Both the position numbers and the translations under genes were made by a program. A model generated the notes under the pieces. The model did no database searches and was not told where the DNA came from. It worked only from the letters and a program-made list of their open reading frames with translations. From NCBI GenBank assembly GCA_028583415.1, contig CM053273.1, positions 91,734,676 through 91,798,675 on the forward strand: 64,000 nucleotides of DNA, read 5' to 3'. Origin of the DNA: Protea cynaroides. Its lineage: Eukaryota > Streptophyta > Magnoliopsida > Proteales > Proteaceae. Below, in pieces: positions 45,531 to 55,451 of this stretch (the stretch's first letter is position 1; every line of letters starts with the position of its first letter).

Positions 45531-45542
45531 TGGTATCAGAGT
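45531..45542 (+). other. Primer binding site of element B
   Basis: TGGTATCAGAGT begins 3 bases after the 5' LTR. It matches the TGGTATCAGAGC complement of the plant initiator tRNA-Met 3' end at 11 of 12 bases, the usual primer for plant gypsy elements. Confidence 0.9.
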
Positions 45543-45850
45543 CCAAGAGCTCTGTTCCAATAAACCATGTTGCACTTAACTGAGTCGATGAACTGAGTTA
45601 GGAAAAATTAAAAATCTTAATACAAACGCACCTTAAGCATTGTTTGGTACCTGAGACGGACTAAGAAAGAGAATAATATACTATGTTAAATATGAAACTT
45701 AACATGTGCACATACACTAGTTAGGAAAAACCATGAAACTTTCATTAAATAGAAAAGTGTATCAAATGAAATAGTGCTACAGGGTACAGTCCACAAATCG
45801 GACAGTTACCCTGTTATATGTAAAACAGTCATGAGTAAGTAAAAGAAAAA

Positions 45851-47084
45851 TCATGGGGTAGGGGGCCTAGGAGGTATGGGGTCCGCTATATCATAGTCCC
45901 GCTCGTAAGACACCCCCGAGCCAGTGCACTGATCCTGTGTGACTCGGAGGCTGCGAGTCAACTGTGCTATGTCACGGCTCATCTCCCGCTGAGCGTCCTT
46001 GAGCTCCATGAACATACCCATCACTGAGTCGGGAGGGGGCTGAGATGGCCCAGCTGTGGGAACAGATGGTGGTGGTGCAGGTGCAGGCTGTGGGGCAGGC
46101 ACTGGTGCTTCCCTAGCTACATCGTCATCATCGTCATCACCCATCTCTGCCGCATAGGCCGCATTGGCCGCGGCTGGCGGCCGCTACTCTCCCAAGTGGA
46201 CGAGGGCGAGCCTCCAACTCGTCGTCACTAACCGGCAGATCGACCATCCGCATCCTCGTATCGCATCCCGGTCGATGTCGGAGGTCATGGTGTCCTCGAC
46301 GGCTACCTCGCCCCCGAAACTCACGCCCGGACGGGCGAAGAAGGAAAGTGACGAGACGGCCATAGGGAAGGTTGCTGGCCCGATCGGCCACGGCCGCTCG
46401 ATGCATAGTCCGAATGATGAGGTAAGGAAGTGAGATCCGCTCCCCTGTGCAGACGCAATAGGTGACGTACTGGGTGAGCTGGGACAACTCACTGTAGTGG
46501 CCGCTCTGGGGCACTATATCGTGCTGAATAATGCGACTGTAGACCCGAGGTATGGGTCTCAAGCTAGCTGCCTTCATAGGAGCCCCAGGGTTGAGGATCT
46601 GATGCGCTATCTCCCGACGCAAATCATCAGTCAAGTAACCTTTCGCCTTGGGGGTGCAGCACACCAAATCTCCATCATTGGGAACCCCAAGCAGATCAGC
46701 CAACTGGTGGGTGTTGAAGGAAATATGTACACCCCGGACGTAGCTGGTGATGCGTAGATCCCTACACTGGTTCGGGTCTTCGACATCCCCTTCGAGTTCC
46801 AAATTTGCATAAAAGTGCTTGACCAGGTTAGGGCGTGTGGTCTCTGTGTAGGAAATAACCGGCAACCAACCTAGAGTGCCAAAAGCCATCTCTACATTGA
46901 ACCGGTGCAGTTGTTCCACGTTGACCCGGCGCCCGGATTCAATACTCTTATTATCAAACCATGAAAACCGAGCTTGAGCTTCTAAGGAGCGAAACCATAG
47001 CTCATCTAGCCGAGGAACTGGCGGAGAGGGAACCCGAGAACTAGAACCATGTGAGCGTTTCCCGAGAGTGTGCCTGGGAGCCAT
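45851..47084 (-). pseudogene. Antisense gene of element B (plant-transposon-type protein), one or more frameshifts
   Basis: ATG 47084-47082 starts MAPRHTLGKRSHG, open for 315 codons to 46137. The conserved first part has WFRSLEAQARFSWFD, IESGRRVNVEQL, FYANLELEGDV, VRGVHISFNTHQLADLLGVP and YLIIRTMHRAAV. From about 46330 the frame is probably shifted: another frame (46492-46184) continues plausibly, and a third piece (46144-45851) gives an Asp-run, a Pro/Ala-rich linker and an amphipathic coiled-coil-like end (MELKDAQREMSRDIAQLTRS). This composition resembles the extra ORFs of other plant gypsy elements. It lies between the primer site and gag, opposite to gag. Function unknown. Confidence 0.75.
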
Positions 47085-47091
47085 TTAAAAT

Positions 47092-47210
47092 CTGCAAAAC
47101 AAAAGAAAACAAAATAAAAAGTTAGAAATTTTTGAAATTTCGGTAGCATAACGGCTATAAATTGGGAAAAAGCCTCGAACTCACCCAAAAACATGGGGAG
47201 GAGGACTTAC
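47092..47210 (-). other. Predicted 119-nt intron before the antisense gene start (element B)
   Basis: Donor GGGGGTTAC|GTAAGT (plus 47205-47210) and acceptor TTTTCTTTTGTTTTGCAG (AG at 47093-47092), eight bases before ATG 47084. Element F has the same arrangement (120 nt). Confidence 0.58.
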
Positions 47211-48184
47211 GTAACCCCCACACTCTTCGACAAACCAATCACAAGCAATTTAAAGGAGAAATTTCAAGAATTTAAGAAAAAATTAGAAATTTCGAAATTT
47301 TTGGAAAACCTAGGTTAAAAAGTGTAAAAATTCGATTTTTATCAAAACCATTCGGTGGAACCCCAAATTGGTTGAGGGCTTTTGCTCTTGGGGGTCCCTA
47401 AACCCTTTCCTAGCCGAAGGAAAAGAATTCCTACGGTTAAATCATCTCGAACAAAGAAAAACCTAATTTTCTACATAAAGACGATATGGGAATTATCTAG
47501 AAACTTGAGAGAGAGGGAGGAGACATACCTGGAGACGATGTTCTAGCTTTTGAATGGAAGAAATCGGCTTCTAAGAGTACCAGTCGGACTGTAGCAACTC
47601 AGTTGGGCAGAGAAGAATCGCCACCGGAGAGGAGGAAGAAAGAAAAGTGAGAAAATTTCTCACTTTTCGCGATTTTAAAGGCAATTCTGGGCATACCGGT
47701 CGACGGTTTTGCCTATACCAGTCGACCGGTATCACCCCAGGTATGCGACCGCTATGTCTCGGTCAGAAAAATTTTTCTGACCGGTCGACTATACCGATCG
47801 CAACACTGTATACAGAGTGTCGACCGGTATCACCCTAGGTGTGCGACCGCTATGTCTCGGTCAGAAAAAATTTTCTGACCGGTCGACAATACCGATCGCA
47901 ACACTGTATACAGAGTGTCGACCGGTATCTCCTAGACATGCGACCGGTATGTCTCGGCCAGAAATTGAATTCTGACCGGTCGACTATACCGGCCGCATGC
48001 TGTCCCACAGGGGTGCGACCGGTATGTTGCGACCGGTACGCCCCAAAGAGCCAGAAAATTGAATTAAAAATTAAAAAAAAAATTGTGTAAATTGAAATGT
48101 TACTTCTCGACTATTTTTCCCTTGCATTATTCAAGACTAACACTACTATTATTGATGTTCTCACGTGTTATGTCTTCTTCTCAG
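47211..48184. other. Leader of element B between antisense gene and gag
   Basis: No credible ORF. It has an AT-rich part, a shared block GGTTGAGGGCTTTTGCTC, the tandem ACCGGT array and the conserved acceptor TATGTCTTCTTCTCAG ending at 48184, 21 bases before the gag ATG. It is the likely promoter/5' region of the antisense transcript. Confidence 0.6.
47721..48014 (+). repeat. 98-bp tandem repeat, about 3 units, ACCGGT-rich
   Basis: Units begin GTCGACCGGTATC at 47721, 47819 and 47917, exactly 98 bases apart. The first two are nearly identical; the third is more diverged. Each contains a short inverted repeat around TCAGAAAAATTTTTCTGA. Element F has about one unit. Confidence 0.92.
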
Positions 48185-48205
48185 ATCCAAATAAAATAGT
48201 CTGAG

Positions 48206-49480
48206 ATGGCAAGCGGAAATGGTCGAAGGGGGCGAAAGCGTCATCAGGCCAGGATGTGCCTAGAAGAACAAGCTGAACAAGACTAGGTTAGAGAACCTAG
48301 TCCTGAAGTGGAGGAGGAACAGGTCCCGGAGGTACCGAAAAATTTACCTGGCCACCTCACAGGAATTCTGAGACCATTGTTACAAACTTGGTCTACCAGA
48401 TGCAGGCTCAACAGAAGGAATTTCTGAGCGAAGTATTGAAGATGCTCAGGCCAACAGGTTCTGTTCCCGTTGGAAATACGCCCGAGTCAGGAGGAATTAA
48501 TACTACCCAACCGACGCAGAGTAGCCCAAGGCCGAGGGGCCAAGCACAGAACGTACCACCACCGCATCGGTTTCCGTCGCCTTCTGCGTATCCGGGAGCG
48601 TATCCGTATCCACCACCATGGTACGGAGCAGACACACAGGGACAGCATGATCTGAGCAGGTCCGTGGACAGATTCTTGAAGTTGAAACCTTCATCGTTCA
48701 CAGGAAGGACAGGGAAACCATTGTGGCCAGCATAGTGGGTTTCTGAAATGGAAAAGAACTTTCGACTGATGACTTGCACTGAGGAGGAGAAGGTTCTATT
48801 TGCCACTCATATGTTAAGGGAAGACGTCAATGCTTGGTGGAATTCTACTCGGGCATATCTGGAGAATAAGTATACCCTGGTTGATTGGGAAGTGTTTAAA
48901 GCGGCTTTCTTCGACAAATACTTTCCGAAGAGCTTCAGAGATCAAATGGAGAGGGAGTTTCTCAATTTGCAGCAGGCTCAGTCGACCGTAGATGCTTATT
49001 AGTAGAGGTACGAAGAGCTGTTCTTCTTCGCACTAGCCAGTATGCAGGAGGAGGAGACCAAGACATGTAGGTTCACCATGGGACTACGTGGGAGCATCAG
49101 AGAGCACCTTTTGGGTCTGGACAAGAAGACTTACAATGAGGCGGTGCAGGTTGCGAGGGTGATAGAGTCCAGTCAGAGGGACAACTTCTTCGCTCAGAAC
49201 AGGGGAGTGAAGAGATCTGCTGGTGAGAGCTCGGGTGGCAGTAATACTAGACCATTCCGCTCATACAGGCGGCAGACCGCTACAGCACCTGCGAGAAACA
49301 ACCTGGCACCACCTGTGCCACAGTTCGCTAGATCCAACCCAAATATTAAATGTTATAACTGTCAGCAGCTGGGACATGTTGCAAGGAACTGCACTCTACC
49401 TAAGAAGCAAGCTCCCCAACAAGGAAGAGTTTATGCGGTCACCACTGAAGAGGCAGCCGCATCACCTGATGTGGTAACTG
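48206..49480 (+). pseudogene. gag: gag of element B, several stops and one frameshift
   Basis: It starts at ATG 48206 (MASGNGRRGRKRH). Early stop TAG near 48284, a shift near 48360, TAG near 48735 and a TAG pair near 49001. The core reads AAFFDKYFPKSFRDQMEREF, RFTMGLRGSIREHLLG and zinc knuckle CYNCQQLGHVARNC (C-X2-C-X4-H-X4-C, about 49353-49394). The last coding base is 49480, at the intron donor within SPDVVTG. Collinear with F gag. Confidence 0.92.
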
Positions 49481-49557
49481 GTACGACTCTATCCCTACTA
49501 TTTGGTTTATTCTTTCAGTTGCATGAGCATATAGAACTAAGGGGCAATATATTCCAG
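49481..49557 (+). other. Predicted 77-nt intron between gag and protease (element B)
   Basis: Donor ACTG|GTACGACT, acceptor ATATTCCAG|GGATT. Its length is not a multiple of three. Unspliced translation ends at TAA 49564-49566, whereas splicing joins the gag frame to the protease frame. Same codon position and phase as in F. Confidence 0.65.
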
Positions 49558-50056
49558 GGATTGTAAATGTAGCTGGTTTACCCGCCAGAGTATTATTTGA
49601 CTCTGGGGCCACGCACTCCTTTGTTTCTATTTCTTTTGGGAAGCGAATGGAGTTACCAATCAAGCATATGAACCCAAGCTTGATAGTTCGCTCTCCACTA
49701 GGAGTCGAAGTGGTTTTGACCGAATATTATGGACCATGTACAGTATGTATTGAGTGTCGAGACTTAGAAGCAAGCCTAGTAATACTTGAGATGGCAGATT
49801 TTGATGTCATTTTGGGGATGGATTGGCTAGACCATCATTCGGCCGTCCTTTTATGTAGTGAAAGGAAGCTTGTGCTTACTGATAAAGAGGGAAGGGAATA
49901 TTGTTTCGCTGCGATCAAGCTATCCAGGAAGCGGAAGCTGATCCTCTCCGCCCTAAAAACTAAGAGATGCTTGGAGAAAGGGGGAGTGGGTTATCTCGTA
50001 TCTGTAGTCGATCTCACGGCAGAGTCACTCAAGATGGAAGATATAGATGTGGTTTA
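49558..50056 (+). pseudogene. pro: Aspartic protease of element B
   Basis: Catalytic DSGATHSFVS (about 49601-49630), then SPLGVEVVLTEYYGPC and DVILGMDWLDHHSA, followed by the linker to RT (LVSVVDLTAESLKM). It stops at TAG 50055-50057. The frame begins at the predicted splice acceptor; there is no ATG at its start, which supports expression as a Gag-Pol fusion. Confidence 0.9.
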
Positions 50057-50057
50057 G

Positions 50058-50960
50058 GAGTTTCCAGATGTATTTCCAGAAGATCTCCCAGGTTTACCAC
50101 CAGACAGGGCTACAGAATTTGTGATAGACCTTATGCCAGGTTCGGCGCCGGTGTCTAAAGCACCATACAGGATGGCCCCGACCGAGTTAAAGGAGTTGAA
50201 GACCCAATTACAAGAATTGCTGGATAAGGGCTTCATACGACCTAGTATATCGCCTTGGGGAGCACCTGTACTATTTGTCAAGAAGAAGGATGGAAGTGTA
50301 CGACTGTGTATTGACTACCGTGAGCTGAACAAGTTGACGATCAAGAATCGATATCCTTTGCCTAAGATCGATGATCTGTTCGATCAGCTGCAGGGTGCAA
50401 AGGTTTTCTCGAAGATCGATCTCCGATCGGGGTATCACCAATTGAAGATCAAGGCCGGAGATATTCCGAAGACTGCTTTCAAGACGAGGTATGGGCATTA
50501 TGAGTTTCTAGTTATGTCTTTCGGGTTGACCAATGCTCCAGCGTCGTTTATGGAACTGATGAACCGAGTGTTTCATGATATGTTGGACACTTAGGTCATC
50601 GTATTCATCGATGACATATTGATTTACTCTAAGGACATGGAGACTCATACAGCGCATTTGAGGGCAGCCCTACAACGGCTGAGGGATGTGAGGTTTAATG
50701 CAAAATTCAAGAAGTGCGAGTTTTGGCTGAAGGAAGTGGTTTTCTTGGGCCATGTTGTATCTGAAGACGGTATCAAGGTTGATCCAAGCAAGATAGATGC
50801 TATAGTAGGATGGGAAGCACCAAAATCTGTTGCGGAGATTCGTAGTTTCCTTGGGTTGGCTGGTTATTATAGAAGATTCGTGGAAGATTACTCCAGGATC
50901 ACTGTTCTACTCACCAGATTAACCAAGAAGGGAGAGAAATTTATATGGACAGATGAGTGT
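50058..50960 (+). pseudogene. pol: Reverse transcriptase of element B
   Basis: EFPDVFPEDLPGLPP, then YRMAPTELKELK, WGAPVLFVKKKDGS.R.CIDYRELN, FSKIDLRSGYHQ (first catalytic Asp), FGLTNAPASFMELMN, and the catalytic box IVFIDDILIYS (about 50600; FIDD in place of YIDD/YVDD). The last part is FLGHVVSEDGI and SFLGLAGYYRRF. A TAG at 50593-50595 lies just before the FIDD box. Stops make it inactive. Confidence 0.94.
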
Positions 50961-50999
50961 GAGAAGTGCTTTCAAACTTTGAAGTCAAGACTAGTCTCT

Positions 51000-51640
51000 G
51001 CACCTATCTTGACCATCCCAGAACCAAGTGTACTGTTTACCTTATATACGGATGCTTCGGGGTTGGGTATCGGGTGTGTATTGATGCAAGGAGAACAGGT
51101 GATTGCTTACGCATCAAGACAGTTAAAAGAGCATGAGAAAAAATATCCTACACATGACTTGGAGCTGGCAGCGTTATTCACGCAATCAAAACTTGGAGAC
51201 ACTACTTGTACGGTGAGAAGTTTCAGATCAAGTCAGATCACAAGAGCTTAACTTATCTTTTCACTCAGAGGGATCTGAATATGAGACAGAGGAGATGGCT
51301 GGAATTGTTAAAAGATTATGATTGCGACATCCAGTACCATCCGGGTAAAGCAAATGTGGTGGCTGACGCCTTAAGCAGAAAGTGGGCATCGAAACCTGAG
51401 GCAGGACCGAGTACAAATGTTGCATTGTGTGCCGCAGCCTCTAGTTCAATCGAAGGTGACGAAGAGCATATAATTGAAACTGCAGAAGATCCAGTCGGGC
51501 AAGGCTTGATTCATAAGTTCACTATGATGTTCGCCGCATTGAAGATCTCACCGAGTCTAATTGATGAAGTCAAGGTAGCAATCCTACAGGATCCATATCT
51601 CAAACGGTGCGGGAAGACTTAGAGAAGGGTTCGTGCAATC
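51000..51640 (+). pseudogene. RNase H and linker of element B
   Basis: TLYTDASGLGIGCVLMQGEQ, YASRQLKEHE and HDLELAA (Asp and Glu of the active site), a frameshift near 51175, then IKSDHKSLTYLFTQ, RRWLELLKDYDC and GKANVVADALSRK. The linker to integrase stops near 51620. Confidence 0.92.
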
Positions 51641-51739
51641 CCGACTTTACCTTGGAATCGAGACAAAGTACTCAAGTATCGCGGACGGTTATGTATACTT
51701 GAGAGTGAAGACTGCGATATCAGAGGTCGAGTTATGACT

Positions 51740-53030
51740 GAAGCTCATTACACTCCATATTCGGTACATCCAGGAAGTACCAAGATGTACCATGATCTAA
51801 GAAGACTATATTGATGGAGGGGTATGAAAGCAGATATAGCTCGTTTCGTGTTCCAATGTCTGAATTGTCAACAAGTTAAAGTGGAAAGGCAAAGACCTGC
51901 GGGTTTACTACAGCCGTTACGGAACCCGCATGGAAGTGGGATTGTATCACTATGGATTTCGTCACTGGCCTACCTTTGACACCAAGGTCAGTGGATGCAG
52001 TTTGGGTTATAGTAGATCGACTCACCAAGACGGCTCGATTTATTGCGGTCAGACCTCAGTATACTATGGAGAAGCTGGCCAAGTTATATGTGGATAATAT
52101 AGTCAAACTTCATGGCATTCCAGAGAGTATAGTATCTGACAGAGATCTCCGTTTTACATCAAAGTTCGGGAAGGGTTACGGAAAGCTATGGGAACCAAGT
52201 TGAAGTTCAAGTACAAATTTTCATCCTCGGACGGACGGACGGTCGGAGCGGACCATTCAAATTTTGGAAGATATGCTCGAGCTTGTGCATTAGATTTCAA
52301 AGGAGCTTGGGATGAGAAGCTATCACTTATCGAGTTTGCTTACAACAACAGTTATCAGGCTACAATTCAGATGGCCCCATATGAAGCTCTCTATGGAAGG
52401 AAGTGTCGTACACCTCTGTTATGGAACGAAGTGGGGGAAAGAAGAATTGTAGGACCGGAGTTTGTTGAAGAAATTTGTCGAGTAATTGGTCAGATCAAAG
52501 AGAGAGTAAAGACAACTCAAGTTTGACAGAAGCTCTATGCGGATAATCGACGTCGAGATCTGGAGTTTGCAGTGGGTGACAAAGTATTCTTAAAGGTGTC
52601 ACCGGTGCGAGGTCTGAAACGGTTTGGTAAAAAGGGGAAGCTATGCCCCAGGTATGTGGGACCATATGAGATATTGAATCGACGTGGTAATGTAGCATAT
52701 CAATTGGCTCTACCACCATCTATGTCTAGCGTACATAATGTGTTCCATGTATCAATACTGAAGAAGTATGTCCGAGATCCATCGCATATCTTGAGCGCTG
52801 ATCCTCCAGACTTGACTGAAGACTTAACTTTCGAAGTGGTGCCTGTAATGCTCTCAAGCCGAAAAGTTCAGCAACTTCGAACCAAGGATATCCACTATGT
52901 GAAGGTGCATTGGAGAAGCCAAAATGTGGAGAAAATTACTTGGGAAGAAAAGAGCGCGATGAGGAAGGAGTACCCTAACCTTTTTGACGATCAAGGTACG
53001 TTCAAATTTCGAGGCCAAAATTTCTTTTAA
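51740..53030 (+). pseudogene. int: Integrase with chromodomain-like tail, element B
   Basis: Zinc-binding part HPGSTKMYHDLRRLY..RGM...CLNC (51770-51870, with a TGA). Core ITMDFVTGLPLTPRS, SDRDLRFTSKF (SDRDPRF in A) and, in a damaged stretch near 52220-52250, the region of the catalytic Glu. The C-terminal domain has GPEFVEEICRV, RRRDLEFAVGDKVFLK and PRYVGPYEIL. The tail is IHYVKVHWRSQNVEKITWEE. Frameshifts near 52180 and 52230 and a stop at 52524-52526. Confidence 0.93.
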
Positions 53031-53096
53031 GGGTGGGGGAGTTGTAGTACCTACATGCAAATTTCGGGACGAAATTTCTTTTAAGGGTGGTGGAGT
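53006..53096 (+). repeat. Duplicated polypurine-tract region of element B
   Basis: TTTAAGGGTGGGGGAGTTGT (about 53027) and TTTAAGGGTGGTGGAGTTGT (about 53080), about 53 bases apart. The second is followed at once by the 3' LTR. Confidence 0.87.
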
Positions 53097-55451
53097 TGTA
53101 AGACCCGTCTCGAAAACCCGGTTTAACCTTGGTTTTGTGTCGTGACAGGTCTTCCGATCATCACCGGGCCAGACGGGGCAAGCGGATAACAAACAGGTAC
53201 GAAATCGGACCAAAGTCGACCAATTATACCTGATTTTAGGTATACCGGTCGATGGTACCGGTCTTGGTACCGGTCGACCGGTATGGCCTGCACAACTATG
53301 TGCGAGAATTTGGAAATTGGTCTCTGCGGGTCCCGCTTTCCTGATTTTGAATCCTAGAAGTTTCCTAATCCTAGTAGGGTTACTAAACCCTATTTCTAGC
53401 CTATAAATACACCCTTAAGCCTCCTCAAATCCTTTCCATTGTCTCTCACAAACCCTAGAGAAGAGAAAGAGCTTGGAAAGGAGAAGGAGCTAGGAAGAAG
53501 AAGGAGGTGCCGCCATTACCGTTTGACGAAGCTCACGCTACGCCTGTCAACGGTAAGTGCTTGAATCTATCTTCTTATTCTGTGTTAGTTGTGTGGGTGG
53601 ATCAATATCATGCAAAGTAGGTATTGATCTAAAACCCTAAATTGGCCAATAAACCCTAAGTTGCCGTCAAACCCTAGATTCGAGTTTCGAGATGATATTC
53701 ATCGAAACGAGACTTGAATGAGTTGGGGATAACTCTAACTCAAAGCCTAGACTTAGAATGGATAGGAGAAACCTTGAAAATCCATGGAGGATGATTGACG
53801 GTCAAGAAACACCATGTATGGTCTTCCGGAGACATACCGGTCGACTATACCGGTTGCACATAGTGCGACCGGTATGTTGCGACCGTTACCTCTCGGGAGG
53901 TTATCACGTGGGGACCGGCTGACCATACCGGTCGCCAGTCTTTCCCCACGAGGCTGCGACCGGTATATGCCACCGGTCAGCTCTGTGAGGGTAGTTTGTG
54001 ATCTCTGTTGGTTTTCGACCAACATGAAACCCTAACAATATATTCTAATGAAACCCTAATATTATGTAGGACTTTGTGACTTATCGTTTGGATCTTGCGA
54101 CATGGAGCAAGTGATCGAACGAGCGTCAGGTAAGGGAATCTGACCTAAACCTAATAATTAATGAACAGTAAATCGTTGTTAATCATTGAATATCTATGAT
54201 ATGATGTTTGTGCATATTCACATGCCATCCTTTACTTTCAGTTATGATTATTGTTCATGCATTCATAGGATGTGATTGTTAGGCATGTGATTGTTTTCGT
54301 TGGTGTGTGGAGTGGGGCATGGGCCTGGGATCGCTCTTCACACTAGCACTTTTCGTAGTATTCTGTCTTAACATGCTTGGTACGGGTGGGGTATCAGGGG
54401 AAGGTCGTGGTACGGTGGTCTCCGATATTGATGTTGTCCCGGCCATTGTTATGTGGTACTTGTGGATTCCGAGTCGACGCGGCTTGTCCACGATGCTTTA
54501 GCTCTATCTCTATGCCGTAGGGAGTTATGTTGGGATAGGGTCTACCTGCGTATTGTTTCTATCCTAGAGGGTTAGTTGCGGATAGGGTATCAGGGGGAGG
54601 TGAGGTATTGTGGTCTCCGGCCTGGCCTGCACGCTCTAGCTCTATCTCTATGCCGTAGACGGCTGTCTTTGGGATAGAGCATACATTGTTGACATCTAGG
54701 ATTGGTTAGTTGCGAGCCCGGTTTGCGAGCCCCGGCCGATAGGGGCTTAGGTACTGGTATGGGTAGAGTATCAGGAGAGGTGCGGGTATACCTTAACTCT
54801 ATCTCTATTCCATGATGGGTGCATGTGGGTTGGTGGTAGTGTGATCTACTGTGCGATGCCACATACTCGTGTATAGAGGTGCGGGGGCCATCAAACCTTT
54901 CTATAGCACATTGCAAACTTAAAACCAGACCACAACATAAAATGATTGTTACTCATGCATAATATTGTGAAACTGTCGATTGCCTTCGAAGCTGTGTTGT
55001 GAGCTCACCCTTTGTGTACACATTGTTTTAGATGTTGATGCAGGATACACTGTGGACGATTATGTGAACGCTCCGACGTATGGAGGTGTAGCTGCTTTGG
55101 ATGTACAAGCAGGGGAGGACGAGCATGATGCTTTATGCGAGTGCCCTTTCTGCGTGTACCTGTGATGGATTTTATTTATTTGTTTCAGTTATTTTTGCTT
55201 GGTATTAAGAGGTGTAAAAGATTATTATTTTATGTGTTTGAATTTGAATAATGAGATATTTATTTAAATTATCAATAGATACTCAGTTCATTCTATTTAA
55301 AGTCTTCCGTTGTATATTTATATTCTGATTGTGGTTATGTGTAATTGGTTTGTATGGGTGGACACGACCTATTCGAGATCCTGGTGTGAACCGTTGGTTC
55401 AATGACAGTTCACTCACACCGTTCTGGTTGGATCAGAATTGGGGTGTGACA
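53097..55451 (+). repeat. 3' LTR of element B (2355 bp)
   Basis: TGTAAGACCCGTCTCG...GGGGTGTGACA. It has the same landmarks as the 5' LTR: TATA 53402, donor 53553, exon 54070-54129 with ATG 54102, third exon 55032-55165. A transcript from this LTR would run into the A LTR remnant. Confidence 0.95.
54102..55165 (+). CDS. LTR-encoded small gene, copy in the B 3' LTR
   Basis: Same structure as the 5' LTR copy: ATG 54102 in the 60-nt exon 54070-54129, acceptor GTTTTAG and exon 3 55032-55165, TGA. The frame stays open. Exon 3 has two or three replacements relative to the 5' copy (for example GCTTCA to GCTTTA, Ser to Leu in the DASC block). The Cys cluster CECPFC is retained. Confidence 0.47.

Larger units (their letters stand above)
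43173..55451 (+). mobile_element. Ty3/gypsy chromovirus element B, full-length but degenerate (TSD CTAAT)
   Basis: Complete order: 5' LTR 43173-45527, primer binding site 45531, antisense gene, leader repeats, gag, gag-pol intron, protease, RT, RNase H, integrase with chromodomain-like tail, duplicated polypurine tract, 3' LTR 53097-55451. The perfect duplications CTAAT (43168-43172, 55452-55456) lie inside the 3' LTR of A. The two LTRs are both 2355 bp and differ at roughly 1-2% of positions by eye. Gag and pol carry many stops and shifts, so it was probably already defective or mobilised in trans. Confidence 0.95.

Noticed and set aside
46164..46757. Plus-strand frames opposite the antisense gene of element B
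   Set aside because: They are shadows of the conserved minus-strand frame and do not match element F.
47695..48040. 98-bp units and ACCGGT spacing as a CRISPR-like array
   Set aside because: Plant nuclear DNA; units are contiguous tandem repeats without unique spacers or cas genes.
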